Positions 53,330 to 64,000 of a DNA stretch of 64,000 bases are shown one piece after another (position 1 is the stretch's first letter; every line of letters starts with the position of its first letter). Under the pieces are notes generated by a model. It worked only from the letters and a program-made list of their open reading frames with translations, did not search any database and was not told the DNA's origin. A program made the position numbers and the translations under genes. Origin of the DNA: Limnoperna fortunei (taxonomy: Eukaryota; Mollusca; Bivalvia; Mytilida; Modiolidae); the NCBI GenBank assembly GCA_944474755.1, contig OX104113.1, forward strand, positions 17,795,563 through 17,859,562, read 5' to 3'.

Positions 53330-54630
53330 TTTAAACAAGATTATGAACGGTGATGGGCATGTGTTTAAACAATTGACAGTCTGCAAATTCCATGCACTTC
53401 CGTGAATACTTTTTTTACTTTGGGCACGATATTAAGACGTCACGATTGGAATTATGAAATTCTTGACCTTTTTCTGCAATTTTGACTTTAAGTCTATTTC
53501 AAATACCTTATCGGCTGTAAACTGTCAAATCTTAACTATTAGCATCAAGTGCTCTTACAGTCTGGTTAAAGTCAATAAGGAATTAAAAAGAATGAGAAAA
53601 AATGAGATAAGAAACTTTGATCGAATTAAAAGCGGTCAGTAAATTTACAAAAATGCAGGTCTGTCTCTTATCTAGAACACACTTTGTTGAAACATAGCAT
53701 TTTAAAACAAAACAGTAGAAAAACCCATTGATATTACGAGAAAGTTCCGTTATGTTATATTTACATGTTGGATAATTAAAATTCATCCTGCTCGACAAAG
53801 GCGTAGATCCATAAACGCAAGCACGCCATGGCGTACACGTAAAAAACTATAAAATGTAATAAAACAAAAAATTAACGTAAGCAATGAAAGGTGTTGGTTT
53901 TGATAGCGCCCGATGTCTTTTTCCTTAGATCCAGCACTTTTAAGTGTGGTATTGGAAAATGCTGTTCTACATACAATCGAATTGGTACTAGTGTGTGCAT
54001 TTAAACCTCAACACTACCCACATACTGGCCAAAAACATCTCAAAATTTGACCACTGTGAATTTTTAGGGAAATCCTAATGTGAATTCCGTGATTTTAAGG
54101 CACGTTAAAAAGTAGAAACAAATGTCTAGAATGCAGTCTTTTGCATAATTTTTTCTCCCAGATCACCGTCAACGAGGACGTATTAGATATTGTTTGAGCA
54201 TTTGTAAAAGCGAAAAAGTACCCCAAGTCGATCAAATCTTGAAGTCCTAAGCAATAAAACAAAACCAAAGAACACAAATAAAAAACACAGAACAAAACAA
54301 CACACTAACAAAAGCCAGCGTCACGAACTTTAAAGAAAAGAAAAGTGAACTCAGGTGCTCCGAAAGAGTAGGCAGTTCCTGCCTGTTACAACACACCCGT
54401 CGTGTTGCCAGCAGTCAATTCAGGGTATTTCCGGTAAAGAAACATATTAAACAAACTCAACGATAACCCTACATCGGTAATTATTGAGAGACAGTTTATA
54501 TCTTCATGTATAGTTGTTGGTAAACCATGGTACTAACTTTTTGACTATATCGAAACTACATGTACATATAGCAATGTTCGTTTGGGGAAAAGGTGTTAGT
54601 TGTAAAAGACATAAGGTAAACAGTACACTT
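53330..54630. other. intergenic, no gene seen
   Basis: AT-rich sequence without a supported exon or identified repeat. Short open frames here do not resemble proteins. Confidence 0.5.
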
Positions 54631-54636
54631 GCATTT

Positions 54637-54898
54637 TGTTTGTTTGTTTGATGGTGTTTAACGCCACTTTCAGCAATTTTTCAGCTATATCATGGCGTCC
54701 AGTTTTTATTGGGGGAGGAAGCCGGAGTACCGGAGAAAACCCCCGACCTGCGATAGGAAAACTGGCAATCCTTGTCAATTAAGATTGGAGTCGAGTACAC
54801 CCTGCCTGCAGTGAGAATCGAACCCGCAATCTCAGTGTTGACAGACCACGTGTTCAATAGTAGACGAACTACCTTGACCACTCGGCCAACGAGGTCCC
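54637..54898 (-). mobile_element. tRNA-derived SINE, near full length
   Basis: On the minus strand it starts GGGACCTCGTTGGCCGAGTG, has GATTGCGGGTTCGATTCTC as the B box, continues with ACTCCAATCTTAATTGACAA and AAACTGGACGCCATGATATA, and ends in ACAAACAAA. The well-kept boxes suggest a young copy. Confidence 0.92.
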
Positions 54899-54909
54899 TC
54901 ACTTGCATT

Positions 54910-56890
54910 TTAAACGTATTATGACATTGGGATGAATCGATCAAGGTAAACTAACGAACCGAGTGAAAATGGAACAAGAAAATCACTTCGATAAAAATTC
55001 AGGAAATGAAACCCCCATGTGAAAGCTATCATCAATGATATTGACAACCCGTCTAAACAGTTCACTACTGTTCAACAGGGCAGTCCAAGACCTGTAAGAC
55101 GACATGATGTAACGGGAACAGTTGACATTTTCAAACTATTAATGGATGCTACTGTTTTCAGCAACAAGGCTTACCTGTTGGGTACTATGACTTAAAGTAT
55201 TTTCCAGCAAACGTTGGGACTCAATAGAGTTTGAGAGCGAGGGAAAAATACGTTTATTATTACAACTTCTGCTTTAGTGTCGGACATGTATCAGGATACA
55301 AAATTGAAATAAGTGATGTTCTGTCTCGTGTTCAGATCGACTGCTTCCCGGAAGCTCTCAAGTTATGAAACTGCTAATCAAAAGTGGAATGATGCGATTG
55401 CAGGTAATACTGAGAACTTGACTTGATTTAATATCGTTAGAGATTTGTGTTGTTCAATTTGCAAGGCTTTATCTTTTGTTTCTTTGGACATTTTGATATT
55501 GTTTTCATTTCTTAAAGTAACCTTATTCCACAATAAAATTGTATCTGAGCGGAATTAAGTACTAACTAGTATATGCGAAAAAATTACAAAGTCCCATTCT
55601 GAAAATGGTAGTCCTTTATATAAACTTTCTTATGTATTAAATTATTATTTTTTTTTAAATAAACATTATGAATCGTCAAAGAAGAGATGTTTTCTCGTCT
55701 GCTGTTGATATGTTTTATGTTCTAGGCTTTTTAAATGGATTTACGAGATATGAAGAATTGCCATTATCATATAAACAAATTCGACCCTTCTGTAAATCTA
55801 TGTATTGGTTATATTTTATTTCATAAAGATCCAATAGTTTTAAAACTAAAACAACTTAAAACAGATCCCACGGAACAACTCTTTAATTGCACAAATTCTA
55901 AAGCCTTACAAGACAATATTTTTTTATTGCATCAAGTATGTACTTATCGTTATGTGGCTTCATTTGTCACCTGTACAGTGTTCATACTGCCGTGACTGGC
56001 CTTCAGACAGCTATTGCAGATTGTCATCCTCATTCCGTCAGAGTAGCTCGAACAGTTTAGGAAGTTTGGATGTTTTACAAAGATTTGATGGTGCTCTTAT
56101 TCGTGTTCTTTAAATCCTGGAGTGTGAGTGTGTGTGTATGTGGGGGGGGAGGGGGGTCATTCCATATTAGCTGAAGGGGATTCACTGATTATTAATTTTA
56201 CTTATTCACCTCAAGTGGGGTTACAATTTCAAAACGTTTTCATTCCTATTGTAGACCTTTTACTACTTCGCTTCTGATGATGTGAGCACTTTTCAAAGTA
56301 ATAATAAAGCAATTTATGAAATGGATAACCTTCAAGTATTAACTGATCAGTTAAAACTTATTAATAATTAACCCATATCATAGGGGAAGTGATACATCAC
56401 CATGTAAAATGGAGAAATTATTATAAAAAAAATGGTCCATTTTCTCATATACTATGCTTTGAAATTTGTCTTGGTTTAAAATTAAATGAAGATCTTATTG
56501 TTAAAATATAATGACCTTCTTTTGGTATCCAGTTATCCATCAGAATATTGATGATTACTAACTGCTGTCAGGTATTTTGGTGAACCAACACTAAATACAG
56601 GTAACAGATGTTTAGAAATACCATTTTAGCAATAAAGATACCAAGGTTAATTGAATTTACTAGGCCAGACATGTATTTCTTTGTATCACGACTCATAAGT
56701 GGCACTGAACCCAAACAATTTTTAAAATCTGAATGAATGAGATGTTGTAGAGCTTTTATATCCAAATTCCAAAACTTTATACCAAATCCGGCTGCTTCAA
56801 TCTGTTTTCTTTAAAGCTCTTCATCAGTAATATCTTCAATATTTAAATTTCAGCTACTCATGGATGACACAGGTGAATGACAACTTTTAA
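54910..56890. other. intergenic, possible decayed element
   Basis: Some stretches (54965-55090 and 55280-55420) look like broken coding text, with short phrases such as MEQENHFDKNSGNE ending in stops. No family is recognised. A GT/G-rich run lies at 56120-56155. The open frame 55735-55995 is not supported as a gene. Confidence 0.35.
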
Positions 56891-56929
56891 CTTGGTTCTC
56901 TTACAGTATACCCTATTACATTTTTCTAA

Positions 56930-57560
56930 GTTGCTAAGAGGGTATATATTAACCAATGACCTGAATGTTGAAGGTAAACAGTGACCTATGACTTATTTGA
57001 TATTTTGAAAAAGCTGCTATATACATGTATTGTCTTGTTCTGATAGTAAACATTAAGCAGATTATGTATTTCTTAGAATTTGCATGTTAAAATGAACCAA
57101 TTACTTGTATGTTGTTGCTTAGTAGGTAGATATTTGCCAATCATGAATATTTATGTGGTTTGGAAGAAGCTAAATAGAGACCAATGACTTGTATGTTGTT
57201 TATAATGAACCATTATGTACTGACTGATGTTTTGTTAGTTTTTGTGATTTCTGAGGGGTAGACTTTGACAAGACTTGTAAGTTAATGTGTTTTCTTAGAT
57301 AGTAAATATCAACCAAAGACTTGTATGTGATTCTAAAAAGTTAGATATTAACCAATGGCTGTGTTTTGATAAGGTTTTTAGGAAGATAAATATTGGCAAA
57401 TGCGTAGAATGTTTATGTGGTTTCAAAAAAAATTACATTGACCAATGACATGTTAGTTTATGTGGTTTTTGAGAAGGTAAATTTTGACCTGTTACGTTGT
57501 TTCAAAAAAGATAATGACCAATAACTTATCTATGTTTATGTTTATGTACTGTTAACTGTA
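56930..57560. repeat. degenerate tandem repeat, about 60-80 bp
   Basis: The phrase AACCAATGACTTGTATGTTG with variants, and AGAAGGTAAATATT, recurs at irregular spacing; more copies lie at 58370-58465. It is an old, decayed minisatellite. Confidence 0.6.
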
Positions 57561-58477
57561 AAGTGTTTGGGCTGTTTTCATTTTTGGCGATTACTGTGAT
57601 CGATCTACTATCTACTAAAAATTAAACCTAACAATTATATGTTTATTAGTCCATTGACAGAATGCTTTCACCTCTTCAAATTAAAGATTGTTTATATCCC
57701 CAACATGTCAATAACAAACATATTGAAAGATCTTGACAGTGATGTGGACCTTATTTTTGTCACAACTTGTGTGTGCTAATTTAAAATAATTTATTAAATG
57801 CTCATAATATAATTTTGTTATTTTCTCACTTGTCATTTTGTCCGATTACAACAATTTGTTTTCTGGAATGTATAACTTTCTCTTTGTATAACCTGTGCCA
57901 CAAAATTCCTTGACTGATGCCATCAGAAGTTAACGCAAGCACAGACATTATTTCCAGTAAATAAAAAATTCCAATGAAGTTTTTTTTTGGCGTAGCATTA
58001 GAATAGAGATAACTATCATGTATTTGAAAATTTGCCCGCATCAATGGGTGATTTGTTGGTCTGAAATATCCATTTATTACATGTCTCCAGTAAACTCAAT
58101 TTTCATCCATTAAATCACCAAGTGATTCCAGCAAAAAGTTATTTCTAGATCACCAAACCCAGTTAAACTAATATATGTATTCCATTTGATATAGAATAAT
58201 TATCTACAGACATAAAATATTTCATGAAAACCTTTATAGTACGATGTTGTTATACTTTACTATACGTATTTTTTGCTACCTCAGCTATTCACAAAACTAA
58301 AACTTGCATTTTTGATGGGGTCCCCATTGTGCAATAATAAATGCATGCAATAGAAATTCAGAGAATGTAAATATTTACCAATGTCAACCAATTTTTTTCT
58401 AAGAAAATTAATGTAAATAAGTTGTATTGACCAATGACTTGTATGTTGTTGCTAAGAAGGTAGATATTATACAATTA

Positions 58478-58612
58478 ATGACTTTGATATAGGTCACTAT
58501 CAGGATTTATCAGCCAGAGAAATGTAATATTCACCGAGCCGCTAGGCGAGGTGAATATACATTTTGAGGGCTGATAAATCCTGATAGAGACCGTATATCA
58601 AAGTCATTAATT
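58478..58612. repeat. fold-back element, 135 bp
   Basis: Outer arms CAATTAATGACTTTGATATA and TATATCAAAGTCATTAATTG are perfect inverses. Inner arms TCAGGATTTATCAGCC and GGCTGATAAATCCTGA, then ATTCACC and GGTGAAT, continue the stem. The centre is GAGCCGCTAGGCGA. Confidence 0.85.
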
Positions 58613-59129
58613 GTTTTATTACATGAATAAAACCACCATCTCCATTGATCTGAAAAACTGAGGATGTATATTCTATTGGAGCGCCTGCTTACATTTTGTA
58701 ATTGTTGTAATGTTAGTTACCCTTAATATGTTTTATTTAATACTGCATTTTGATATCAATTTGCTGATAATCCTGAAATTCCAGTTCCAAATATTGAGAA
58801 GAGTATAATTGAATGAATATATCGCAGAACCGACGTGTTGTTTACACGCACGATGTATGTATAGCTGACGTCATTGAATTGTGTGTGTGTACAATTAATA
58901 CAATCGATTTGATTGGACGACTGAATTTATTAAGACGGCTATTCTGATTGGCTAAAACATAAAAACCAGGTCGATATCGGATTCCGCTTGACTACTATGC
59001 AGCGGAATCGTGCAGCGTACAAACATTTTATGTAATTTTAGTACTGTTGCGATTTATCGTGACCCGAAAGTTGTTTTTTGACAAATCAAAACCACGCAAA
59101 ATTCTATTCATGTAATAATGTCAATTAGT

Positions 59130-59235
59130 GACTACAGAATTTACTCTGGTCAGCAGGTTTCATACTTGGCAAGGTGAAGCCCAGTCAGGTATAAAACCTA
59201 CTGACCATGGTAAATTTTATACCTACCACTAACTG
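59130..59235. repeat. second fold-back next to the first
   Basis: The left arm (TTAGTGACTACAGAATTTAC, TGGTCAGCAGGTTTCATAC) pairs with the right arm (GTATAAAACCTACTGACCA, ATTTTATACCTACCACTAAC). Short inverse segments TTACATGAATA (58619) and TATTCATGTAA (59106) link the two fold-backs into one possible 760-bp element. Confidence 0.65.
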
Positions 59236-59956
59236 ACTATGTAACAAATTTACCCAATCAATGAACTTAACTGATGTACATTATGCTTTTTGTTTTTTTA
59301 TTGAAAGTTCTTCCCCCATACCAGGTCATATGAAGACTCTTGTCCATTGTTGAATCTTTTTAGGTAAATTTTCTAAAAGATATTTCAGTTTGTAGTTTTA
59401 ATGGTTGTTTTATTGTTTTTTTTATTGGAATCAAACATTTTCCTGTTTTTGTGATGTTGTATGCCAACAAATTAGAAAAACCTCTTGACCATTTTTGTTT
59501 ACACAGAATGGGAACTGGAGAAGTGACTGGGTATTGCCAAAACAGTGACTGTGTATAGGAAATAACAGGCTGTCATGTGATTGCAAAAGAGACAAGGTAT
59601 TAGCCAATTTTTAGGCATTATTTTCAGAGGTGGGGTAATGTCCAAAGAATAATCCAACATGATGTGCTAAAATATTTAAGAGCAAGCACACTAACTGTCT
59701 AAAGTTTGAACTGTTAAACCATTCAGATGCTTTTTTATAACTATTCTTGCTCTAACATACTTGGTGGGGATGTAAAAGGAACAATTTTTAATGTCTTTGC
59801 TTTACACCAAATTTGTATAGCTCCAGATGAGAATGATAATAATTACACAATAATGGTAGTTGTATGACATACACAAGAAAGGCTTCAAAATAAACATAGA
59901 TAATTTTACCTTCTCTTTATTAGTTAAAACAATACATAAAGTGATAAAATGATTGA

Positions 59957-60249
59957 CTACACAAATGGGGTGCATTTCATACCGGTATTGATTAATATTT
60001 GCTGTATAGTTTCCACTAGACCATCGAAGTCCATAAAGTCTCTTGCTGAGTACAAATGGTCTCGTAATGGTAAGGACACTAACCTAGACAATTTGTCTCT
60101 ACCTTCTTGGTCTTTAATTCCTATCATCATTCCAAAGATTTCAGCTACATTTTGCAATGTCTTAGCTTCCTGCTCAACCTCTGTTTGTGGAGCACAGTTA
60201 TACATGCCGTCTGTCAACAAAAGAACTTGTTTCTTGACATTTGGTCGAC
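59957..60249 (-). CDS. TSP1-vWA gene, last exon
   Basis: The acceptor TTCATTTTGCAG precedes. It encodes RPNVKKQVLLLTDGMYNCAP and GRDKLSRLVSLPLRDHLYSA up to MKCTPFV and TAG. The LLLTDG strand is conserved in vWA domains. Confidence 0.9.
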
Positions 60250-62719
60250 CTGCAAAATGAAAATACTTAAGATTAATATTAATCAGAGATTGGAAATTAT
60301 ATAGAGAATTTTTCCAGAAATTCTTAACTACACATATTTAAGATATATACAAGATTTTACGATCCATAAATCATAAAGTAATTAGATTGTACATGAAAAT
60401 AATAATAATTCAGGTATTTGAATGTTTTTAACAAGAAAATAAAAGTCACTTCTATTGGTTCTGTATTGTGCTGGTGTAGTTACTCTTTTATGTTAATGTT
60501 GAATGAAATTCTTTAAAAGAATATTTAGCAAATATTTGGTGAGATATAAAAAGATTTAAAAAAAAATTAGGTGTGCTACAGTTAACTGCGAAAAATGTAA
60601 TGTCTAACCATACAAAAGGTCTATATGTCGCAGAACAACAATCAAATCAATTTAAATGTGACACTTTTTATGTCTTATTCTTTCCATTGTACTACTATAG
60701 GATTAAGACATGTTCTTGACAAGGTATTATATATTGTTGCTAAAGTAATTGTTGTACAGTATATAAATTACATATTTCTAAATAGAGTCACATAGTATAT
60801 TTTGACCCTAAGAAAACAAGGAGATGGGTAAAATATTGGATATAAAAAATATTTCATTTTTGATTTTAATAAACATAATCTGCATATTTAACATGGTTTA
60901 AGCTGGTGATAGTATTAAAATTGTCATCTCTGCTTCCTTTCCTCTCGGTGATTCAAGATTGTGACTTATTAGAAATATTCCTAAAATTTTTCTACATGAA
61001 ATTAGTTCTTAATATATTTATCCTCTGAAACATGAAAAACTAACGACTAGAATGGCAATGAACACCCAAAATGACACTAGTAAGTGAAAATGATAATAAT
61101 TTTACAAGATACCATGATAGTATTTAAAGAAATCTAAAACTATTTACCTTTATTTATATGGACCATTGCTCGCCGTAAGGCTAATTCTGTACACGTTGTT
61201 TGAGCCATGTACGGTGTTGATGCGAAGGCAGCCTGTAATTCTTTAAGGAGAGTGTGTTCACCGAAGAAGAATATGTCGCTCACATTGAATGAAAACTCTA
61301 AGAAACCCATTTGATTATATCCACTACCAGATTTAGGCTCGAATGGTTCTGGTGATGGGCACAGGAAGGATGCCAGTTTACCAAGGTTTTCTAATGCCTT
61401 TGTGAATGCGTCCTGTCCAATACTGCCAGATGAATCAAGTACGATAAGGATATCTCTGGAACCATTATAACCTCGTATGAATGACTTTATCATATTTTGA
61501 GCTGTTTTCTCAGGAGTTATTTCTGAAAGAAAAAAGTAATTAATATTAAGCCAATACAACTCAATTTTAACTTTTTTCCCTGTCTCACTAAAGATGTGAT
61601 ATGAAAGCAAGTAAGATTCAAAGTGCAACAATTTCTAGACTACTACAAATTCTGGTAAATCAATTAATAGTTGGAGGGTTAAGTATACATTTGAATTGAA
61701 TGGAGAATGCATTTTCATTCAAGATATTTGTACCCCTAAAAAAAAATGTGTCAGCAAATATTAAAAATATCCCATCCTAAGAACAGAACTGATATTATTT
61801 ATTAATACTGTTAGAAGCCTTCATTTTAAATTTGATATAAATAAGAGAAAGTTAATTTGACCATTTTCACTCCTAAACTAATTAACAGAATTCATAGTTT
61901 TCTAACGTGACCCAGATTATGTCAAAATTTAACTTGGTATAAAAATGATTAATTCAGTTAAGAAACTTAAGGAAACATTGTGCTAACAAGTTAATTTTGC
62001 CAATTTTTACATCTTTAATGGCCAAACATCCTATAATCATAATAAATTTTTTTTCCATTTTTAAATGTAAGATATTGTAAGTACAAAGGTTCAATACAAA
62101 TTGACTGGATTCTGTTTAGAAATCAAAGATTCATTTACATGTGCATCCTGTCTAGGACACATATACAAAGGTTTGAATAACGTGCATCCCTTAAGATGCA
62201 TAGAAAAGGGTTTCTATAACCTATCACTCTATTTCGCTGTGCTTATTCCTACAGACATTGGCCTTCCTCAGTTATGTTACAGAAATGCTTTTGTTTAGTG
62301 TGAAATGACCACAAAGTTCCCAAATCCATGGAAAAGAAACTGACTAAGTTTTTATGCTTTCTAGGTCCCTAACTCTTACAATCAGTGATAACATCGTCTA
62401 TTGAGATAATGTCTTATGTAATGATTCAGTATAAGTTGGTTTAAGCCTATTTAGAAATAAAGACACTAGTATGCAAATAAGGAAAAGTTATTAATCATTA
62501 GTCTGACACTCATAATTTAACACATTTATGTCAGAATTATTTTGAGAAAATAATGTATGTTTAAAATCAACATACCAGCTGGGGCCTCTTGTCTCAATTC
62601 TGGGCATTCATCACCACCATTGGCAGGTTGCTGGGTAACATCCCTCTTTCTGGACTTGGTGCCAAATCCAAATGGTTCACTCCATTCGCTCCAATGTCCA
62701 ACACGACAATCAAGCTTAA
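59957..62719 (-). CDS. TSP1-vWA domain protein, 3' part
   Basis: Three exons join in phase (62576-62719, 61148-61522, 59957-60249) and end with TAG at 59957; upstream exons lie outside the window. Exon a is a thrombospondin type-1 repeat (DCRVGHWSEWSEPFGFGTKS, PANGGDECPEL). The other two form one von Willebrand A domain: ILIVLDSSGSIGQDAFTKAL with the MIDAS DxSxS, TTCTELALRRAM, then VLLLTDGMYNC and a C-terminal helix GLVETIQQIL. The protein stops right after the vWA domain. Such TSP1/vWA combinations occur in extracellular matrix and secreted adhesion proteins of invertebrates, so a secreted or surface role is likely; the signal peptide is not in view. Confidence 0.88.
60260..61140. other. intron of the TSP1-vWA gene, nothing seen
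   Basis: AT-rich intronic sequence. I found no repeat or exon. Confidence 0.55.
61148..61522 (-). CDS. TSP1-vWA gene, vWA exon with MIDAS
   Basis: The acceptor TTTTTTCTTTCAG precedes and AAATAAAG|GTAAAT follows. It begins EITPEKTAQNMIKSFIRGYN, then the MIDAS strand (VLDSSGSIG) and a segment with NQMGFLEFSFNV. Its phase matches both neighbours. Confidence 0.92.
61530..62570. other. intron of the TSP1-vWA gene, nothing seen
   Basis: AT-rich sequence without a recognised repeat. The open frame at 62101-62298 on the plus strand has no support. Confidence 0.5.
62576..62719 (-). CDS. TSP1-vWA gene, thrombospondin type-1 exon
   Basis: The acceptor GCATATTTTAG precedes and CCAGCTG|GTATGT follows. 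WSEWSE and the RKR strand are conserved, but only two cysteines are present (DCRV and DECPEL); the usual CSxTCG cysteines are replaced by PFGFG. Confidence 0.88.
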
Positions 62720-63735
62720 CTAAAATATGCAAAGTTATGATTTAATTTAGATTTAACAAAGGAAATGAAAATTCAAACTGAGTGAGGAGTAGAGTTCGTA
62801 AAATTGTCAGTCTTGTTGGCCAAAAAATACCCGAATCAACAGGTGAAAAAGTAAATGTAGTTGGTTCATTTTTACTTCTATCTTCAGATGTACCTTAAAA
62901 AAGTTCTATTCTGGTTTTTGTTAGTTTTTATAGAAAAATACAAAAGCAGTTTAAGTTTTGTAAATGAAGGTAATACGGTTTGTCGCTGGTTCTTAACTAA
63001 AAAGGATATCATACACTCTGATGATGAAATGGATAGTGATACTGAAGATAATTTTGAACAAATTGAGGAAAATTAGTCTTTTATCATTGTTTGATTGTGA
63101 AGAAAAATGTCTGAAAATAATTTTTTAAAATATTTAAATAAGCCTAATTTTGTTTTCAGGATTAAATTTTTTGAGCTGCCAAAAAGTAAGACTATCAGAA
63201 AAGCTAGTTGTGCCAGTGCAAGACTGATGGGCCAAAAATCATTAACAAATTGTTAAAAGCTGAATTTAAAGGGAGAGCACATTCAGTATGTAATAATCTG
63301 AAAATTTCCACAATTAACCAGATGCCAATAAATGGTTTTTTTATGAAACTAATTAGTGATAAAATATTTCAAAGAAGGTGATGCCTTGAGGGCCCAAATC
63401 TTTAATAATCAGTTTACACTTTAATGTAAAACAGAAACATATCTTAATAATAGTATCCTTGACCATATACTTTATACATATAAAAGAGTGTATGAGGTCA
63501 TGAAATGGGGACAAAATCAGGATTTTGACAAAAATCGTTAAAATTTTGCAAAGTCTGAACATTACAATCACAGTTTTAATTTTTAGCCAAATCATGGGGG
63601 CCAAAAAAAGGCCCTTAATGCCCAATGTCCTTTATTTACTGTTAACTTGTTTTTATCCTGAAATATCCGTGGCTTGATGTAAATCAACCATTCAATTAAT
63701 CAAAAAGCCAAACAAAGCCATCCACTGCCAGCTTT
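62720..63735. other. upstream intron or intergenic, one odd reading frame
   Basis: No exon of the TSP1-vWA gene was found here. On the plus strand 62960-63076 reads GNTVCRWFLTKKDIIHSDDE followed by an acidic tail and TAG; it could be a remnant of a mobile-element protein, but I cannot name it. Confidence 0.35.
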
Positions 63736-63737
63736 TT

Positions 63738-64000
63738 TAGCTCACCTGACCCAAAGGGTCATGTGAGCTATTGTTATCACTTTGCGTCCGTCGTCGTCGG
63801 CGGCGGCGTCTGTAAACTTTTTACATTTAAATCTTCTTCTCTGAAACCACTTGGCCAATTGAAACCAAACTTGGCCATAATGTTCATTGGATGGACCTTT
63901 ACAAAGTTTGTGTTTTTTATTTTGATTGGTAAACCAATATGGCCGCCACCTCAAGACTTAGTTTAACATAGGACCCTATGGGAAAAAAGTTTTAAAAGGC
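63738..64000 (+). mobile_element. mollusc hairpin repeat (AGCTCACCTG family), cut by window edge
   Basis: A hairpin AGCTCACCTGACCC / GGGTCATGTGAGCT is followed by a GTCCGTCGTCGTCGGCGGCG stretch and CACTTGGCCAATTGAAACCA, ACTTGGCCATAATG and TATGGCCGCCACC. This is the layout of a very common dispersed repeat in bivalve and gastropod genomes. The 3' end is outside the window. Confidence 0.75.

Noticed and set aside
55735..55995. Possible coding exon with NKFDPSVNLCIGYILFH
   Set aside because: No convincing splice sites or family resemblance; the surrounding sequence has frequent stops.

Overview
This is eukaryotic, AT-rich DNA with intron-rich genes and dense young repeats. The repeats point to a mollusc, most likely a bivalve: tRNA-derived SINEs ending in an ACGCCA-type 3' module, pearl-like elements (tandem core, then an ACGG microsatellite, then a hairpin), and the right-edge hairpin repeat with GTCCGTCGTCGTC. 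No prokaryotic features, CRISPR array or rRNA genes were seen, and no free-standing tRNA gene.

Layout. 1-1890 is a 55-bp satellite, followed by a possible last exon of a plus-strand gene (2105-2166). 2330-4331 holds pearl-like elements. From 39341 down to about 4855 (minus strand) lies one large gene. I assembled 20 exons by hand; every internal splice junction keeps phase, giving 780 codons. The predicted protein has an N-terminal ankyrin-repeat region (residues about 1-235), a linker, a beta-hexosaminidase-like domain 2 (about 290-428) and a GH20-type barrel (about 430-700). The usual Asp-Glu catalytic pair is not visible. Its introns hold many mobile elements and three minisatellites that sit on or beside splice donors.

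The standout is at 7655-10072. A 42-nt microexon plus 12 intronic bases is repeated as a 54-bp unit exactly 45 times. Both splice signals are copied in each unit and the frame stays open throughout. A second array (20449-22185) repeats the last 60 bases of exon 10 plus 14 intronic bases. A third (14276-15632) begins about 20 bases past the exon 14 donor.

Right of this gene come a 5'-truncated non-LTR retrotransposon with an uninterrupted reverse-transcriptase frame (40881-44305, minus) and a two-exon mitochondrial monothiol glutaredoxin, GLRX5 (45923-47923, plus). These are followed by a 99-bp repeat array (48215-49080), an intronless rhodopsin-class GPCR (52059-53036, minus) and several SINEs. 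Two adjacent fold-back elements lie at 58478-59230. The 3' part of a secreted-type TSP1/vWA protein gene spans 59957-62719 (minus). The genes do not form a pathway; they look like independent neighbours separated by repeats.
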